Assembly (NCBI GenBank): GCA_964484515.1
Contig: CAZAGT010000247.1
Span: 1 to 7,856, forward strand
DNA from: CAZAGT01 sp964484515
GTDB lineage: Bacteria > Desulfobacterota > DSM-4660 > Desulfatiglandales > HGW-15
Direction of reading: 5' to 3'
Length of the DNA stretch: 7,856 bases
A program made the position numbers and the translations under genes. The notes below the pieces were generated by a model. It was not told the DNA's origin and ran no database searches. It saw only the letters and a program-made list of their open reading frames with translations. Positions 6,611 through 7,856 of this stretch are shown piece after piece. Position 1 is the stretch's first letter; each line of letters begins with the position of its first letter.

Positions 6611-7856
6611 CGGCGGTTCTTGTCGGAGATTAGGGTCACCAAAAACGTGGAACCTTCCCCTGGCGTACTTTTCGCTGTGATGGCCCCTCCATGTCTCTCG
6701 ACTATTTTTCTACATATAGCCAGGCCCATGCCGGTCCCCGTAATTTCATCGTTTCCGTGGAGGCGCTGGAAGGGTTGGAAGATCTTGCCCAGGTACTTTT
6801 CGTCAAATCCGATCCCGTTGTCCTCCACAAAAATGGTAGCTGTCCCCTTGTTTTCTACGCTGTAGATCCTGATAACGGGCGCAGCCGCCGGGCGGCGATA
6901 CTTTACAGCGTTTGCGATGAGGTTCTGAAACAACTGCCGCAGCTGATTCGCGTCGCCTAGCACGGTTGGTAGGGCGCCGATTTCCGCGTGAGCCGCGGTT
7001 TCCCGAATAGGGACTTCCAGATCATCCACTGCATCCTGTACGACACGGTTCATGCTTATTGGCATGAAGTCTGCGGCACCTCTCTCAAGCCGGGAATAGT
7101 TGAGCAGGTCGCGGAGGAGCTCTTGCATCCGTTTTGCGGCTCCGGACATTCGAAAGATATAATCTCTCTCTTTCGGGCCCAGATAGTCGCCGCTTCTTTG
7201 CTCCAGGAGAGACCCGAAAGTCCGGACCTTTCTCAGGGGCTCACTCAAGTCATGGGCTGCCACGAAGGTAAACTCCTGGAGCTCCTGGTTTCTTCGCTCA
7301 AGTTCTGCGGTCCGCTTCCTCACCCGTTCTTCCAGTTCATCTCGGGCTCTTTGAAGCGCCTCCTCGGCCCGCTTGCGGTCGGTGTCGTCAAAGACATACC
7401 CCTGGATCTCGTACAACTCGCCCTGGTCGTTGAAATGGCCCACGAGGTTCTCCACGACGTGAATGGGGATGCCGTCGCGGCGTTTCCGCCAGGTTTCATA
7501 GGAAGCGAGCTTCCCTTGCGCCCGGAGGGTCGCCAAGATCGAGTCCCGTTCTCCGGGATCGGGATAGAGCTCCAGCACGCTTGTGTCCATTGCGGCGTCG
7601 GCCGAGGAGAAGCCGAAGATGTCCGCAAACGCCGCGTTGCACAGGAGGATGCGTCCTTCGGGCGTGCACAGGAAATCCCCCGTCAGGTCCTCTTCAAACA
7701 ATTGATGGAAACGGCGTTCGCTCTCCCTCAGTGCCTCCTCGGCCCGCTTGCGGTCGGTGGCGTCGCGGTTTGTCTCGAGGATACGCTCAATTCCGTCGGT
7801 CCCGAGCACAAGCTGATGCCGGGCTGAAACAGTCACCTCGTGTCCATCCTTGGCGC
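6607..7856 (-). CDS. Multi-PAS sensor histidine kinase, N-terminus beyond the window
   Basis: The frame stays open to the window edge. Six further codons (AKDGHE) precede the GTG at 7834-7836 and complete a typical PAS tail, so that GTG is not the true start. Counting from the 7836 codon as residue 1: end of a first PAS domain (to about 25), a second complete PAS (about 37-157), a coiled linker (about 160-188, RKRTAEL), a HisKA dimerisation domain with phospho-acceptor His195 in AAHDLSEPL, and an ATPase domain with N box Asn309 in NLIANAVKYR, G1 DNGIGF (339-344), F box IFQPFQR and G2 GTGMGL (367-372). All catalytic motifs are intact. No membrane segment lies in the visible part, so it may be a cytosolic sensor, though the missing N-terminus could differ. 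It overlaps the receiver gene by ATGA and is likely its kinase. The signal is unknown; no PAS cofactor residue is obvious. Confidence 0.95.
   Translation of the reverse strand, partial: AKDGHEVTVSARHQLVLGTDGIERILETNRDATDRKRAEEALRESERRFHQLFEEDLTGDFLCTPEGRILLCNAAFADIFGFSSADAAMDTSVLELYPDPGERDSILATLRAQGKLASYETWRKRRDGIPIHVVENLVGHFNDQGELYEIQGYVFDDTDRKRAEEALQRARDELEERVRKRTAELERRNQELQEFTFVAAHDLSEPLRKVRTFGSLLEQRSGDYLGPKERDYIFRMSGAAKRMQELLRDLLNYSRLERGAADFMPISMNRVVQDAVDDLEVPIRETAAHAEIGALPTVLGDANQLRQLFQNLIANAVKYRRPAAAPVIRIYSVENKGTATIFVEDNGIGFDEKYLGKIFQPFQRLHGNDEITGTGMGLAICRKIVERHGGAITAKSTPGEGSTFLVTLISDKNRR
7358..7384. repeat. 27-base exact direct repeat inside the kinase gene, copy 1
   Basis: This stretch is identical to 7733-7759. 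Both encode TDRKRAEEA at the end of a PAS domain. The copies are 375 bases apart, exactly 125 codons, so they are in the same frame. It marks the boundary of the PAS unit that precedes the kinase linker. Confidence 0.8.
7733..7759. repeat. 27-base exact direct repeat inside the kinase gene, copy 2
   Basis: This is the partner of 7358-7384, encoding the same TDRKRAEEA helix after the upstream PAS domain. Identity at the base level, not only at the protein level, suggests recent PAS module duplication or gene conversion. Confidence 0.8.

Noticed and set aside
6988..7827. A 279-codon open frame on the plus strand opposite the histidine kinase
   Set aside because: It lies entirely antisense to a kinase with intact motifs. 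Its translation has no recognisable domain, and long antisense frames are expected opposite GC-rich coding DNA.
1..7856. CRISPR array, tRNA, rRNA, insertion sequence or attachment site
   Set aside because: No regularly spaced repeats, cloverleaf, rRNA-like sequence, transposase or terminal inverted repeats were seen on either strand by eye.

Overview
The window looks like a piece of chromosome from a Gram-negative, environmental, metabolically versatile bacterium. Its style resembles Deltaproteobacteria/Desulfobacterota, NC10/Methylomirabilota or Nitrospirota: long multi-PAS/GAF signalling proteins, an iron-type alcohol dehydrogenase beside a FadD-like ligase, and moderately high GC in genes with AT-rich gaps. 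There is no rRNA, tRNA or mobile element to fix the lineage, so this placement is an inference from protein flavour only.

Layout. (1) Positions 1-99 are a short leader with a strong Shine-Dalgarno. (2) 100-2980 on the plus strand is a two-gene metabolic unit: an iron-dependent alcohol dehydrogenase, then 28 bases later an acyl-CoA synthetase of the long-chain fatty acid-CoA ligase type. Together they could feed an alcohol/aldehyde and its acid into CoA-linked metabolism, but no aldehyde dehydrogenase lies between them. (3) 2981-3928 is a gap of roughly 950 bases with no convincing gene. It holds one or two doubtful minus-strand reading frames, a small GC hairpin, an AT-rich tract and a candidate promoter with short repeats. 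(4) 3929-5698 on the plus strand is a soluble PAS-GAF-class III nucleotide cyclase. It has a cysteine-rich PAS domain and unusual residues at the positions that select the base. (5) 5699-6151 is a gap of about 450 bases with a near-perfect 21-base palindrome and a doubtful small ORF. (6) 6152-7856 on the minus strand is a two-component pair. A multi-PAS histidine kinase, cut by the window edge, overlaps by ATGA with a stand-alone CheY/Rcp1-like receiver.

How the genes may work together. The first two genes form a likely operon. The cyclase and the kinase/receiver pair face each other and are probably separate transcription units, each a cytosolic sensor with no visible membrane segment in the part seen. 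No shared pathway is demonstrated by the sequence. The most noteworthy items are the cysteine/histidine cluster in the cyclase PAS domain, the Glu/Gly pair in its catalytic domain, and the repeats and palindromes flanking the cyclase gene. I saw no clear evidence of a wholly new multi-gene system.
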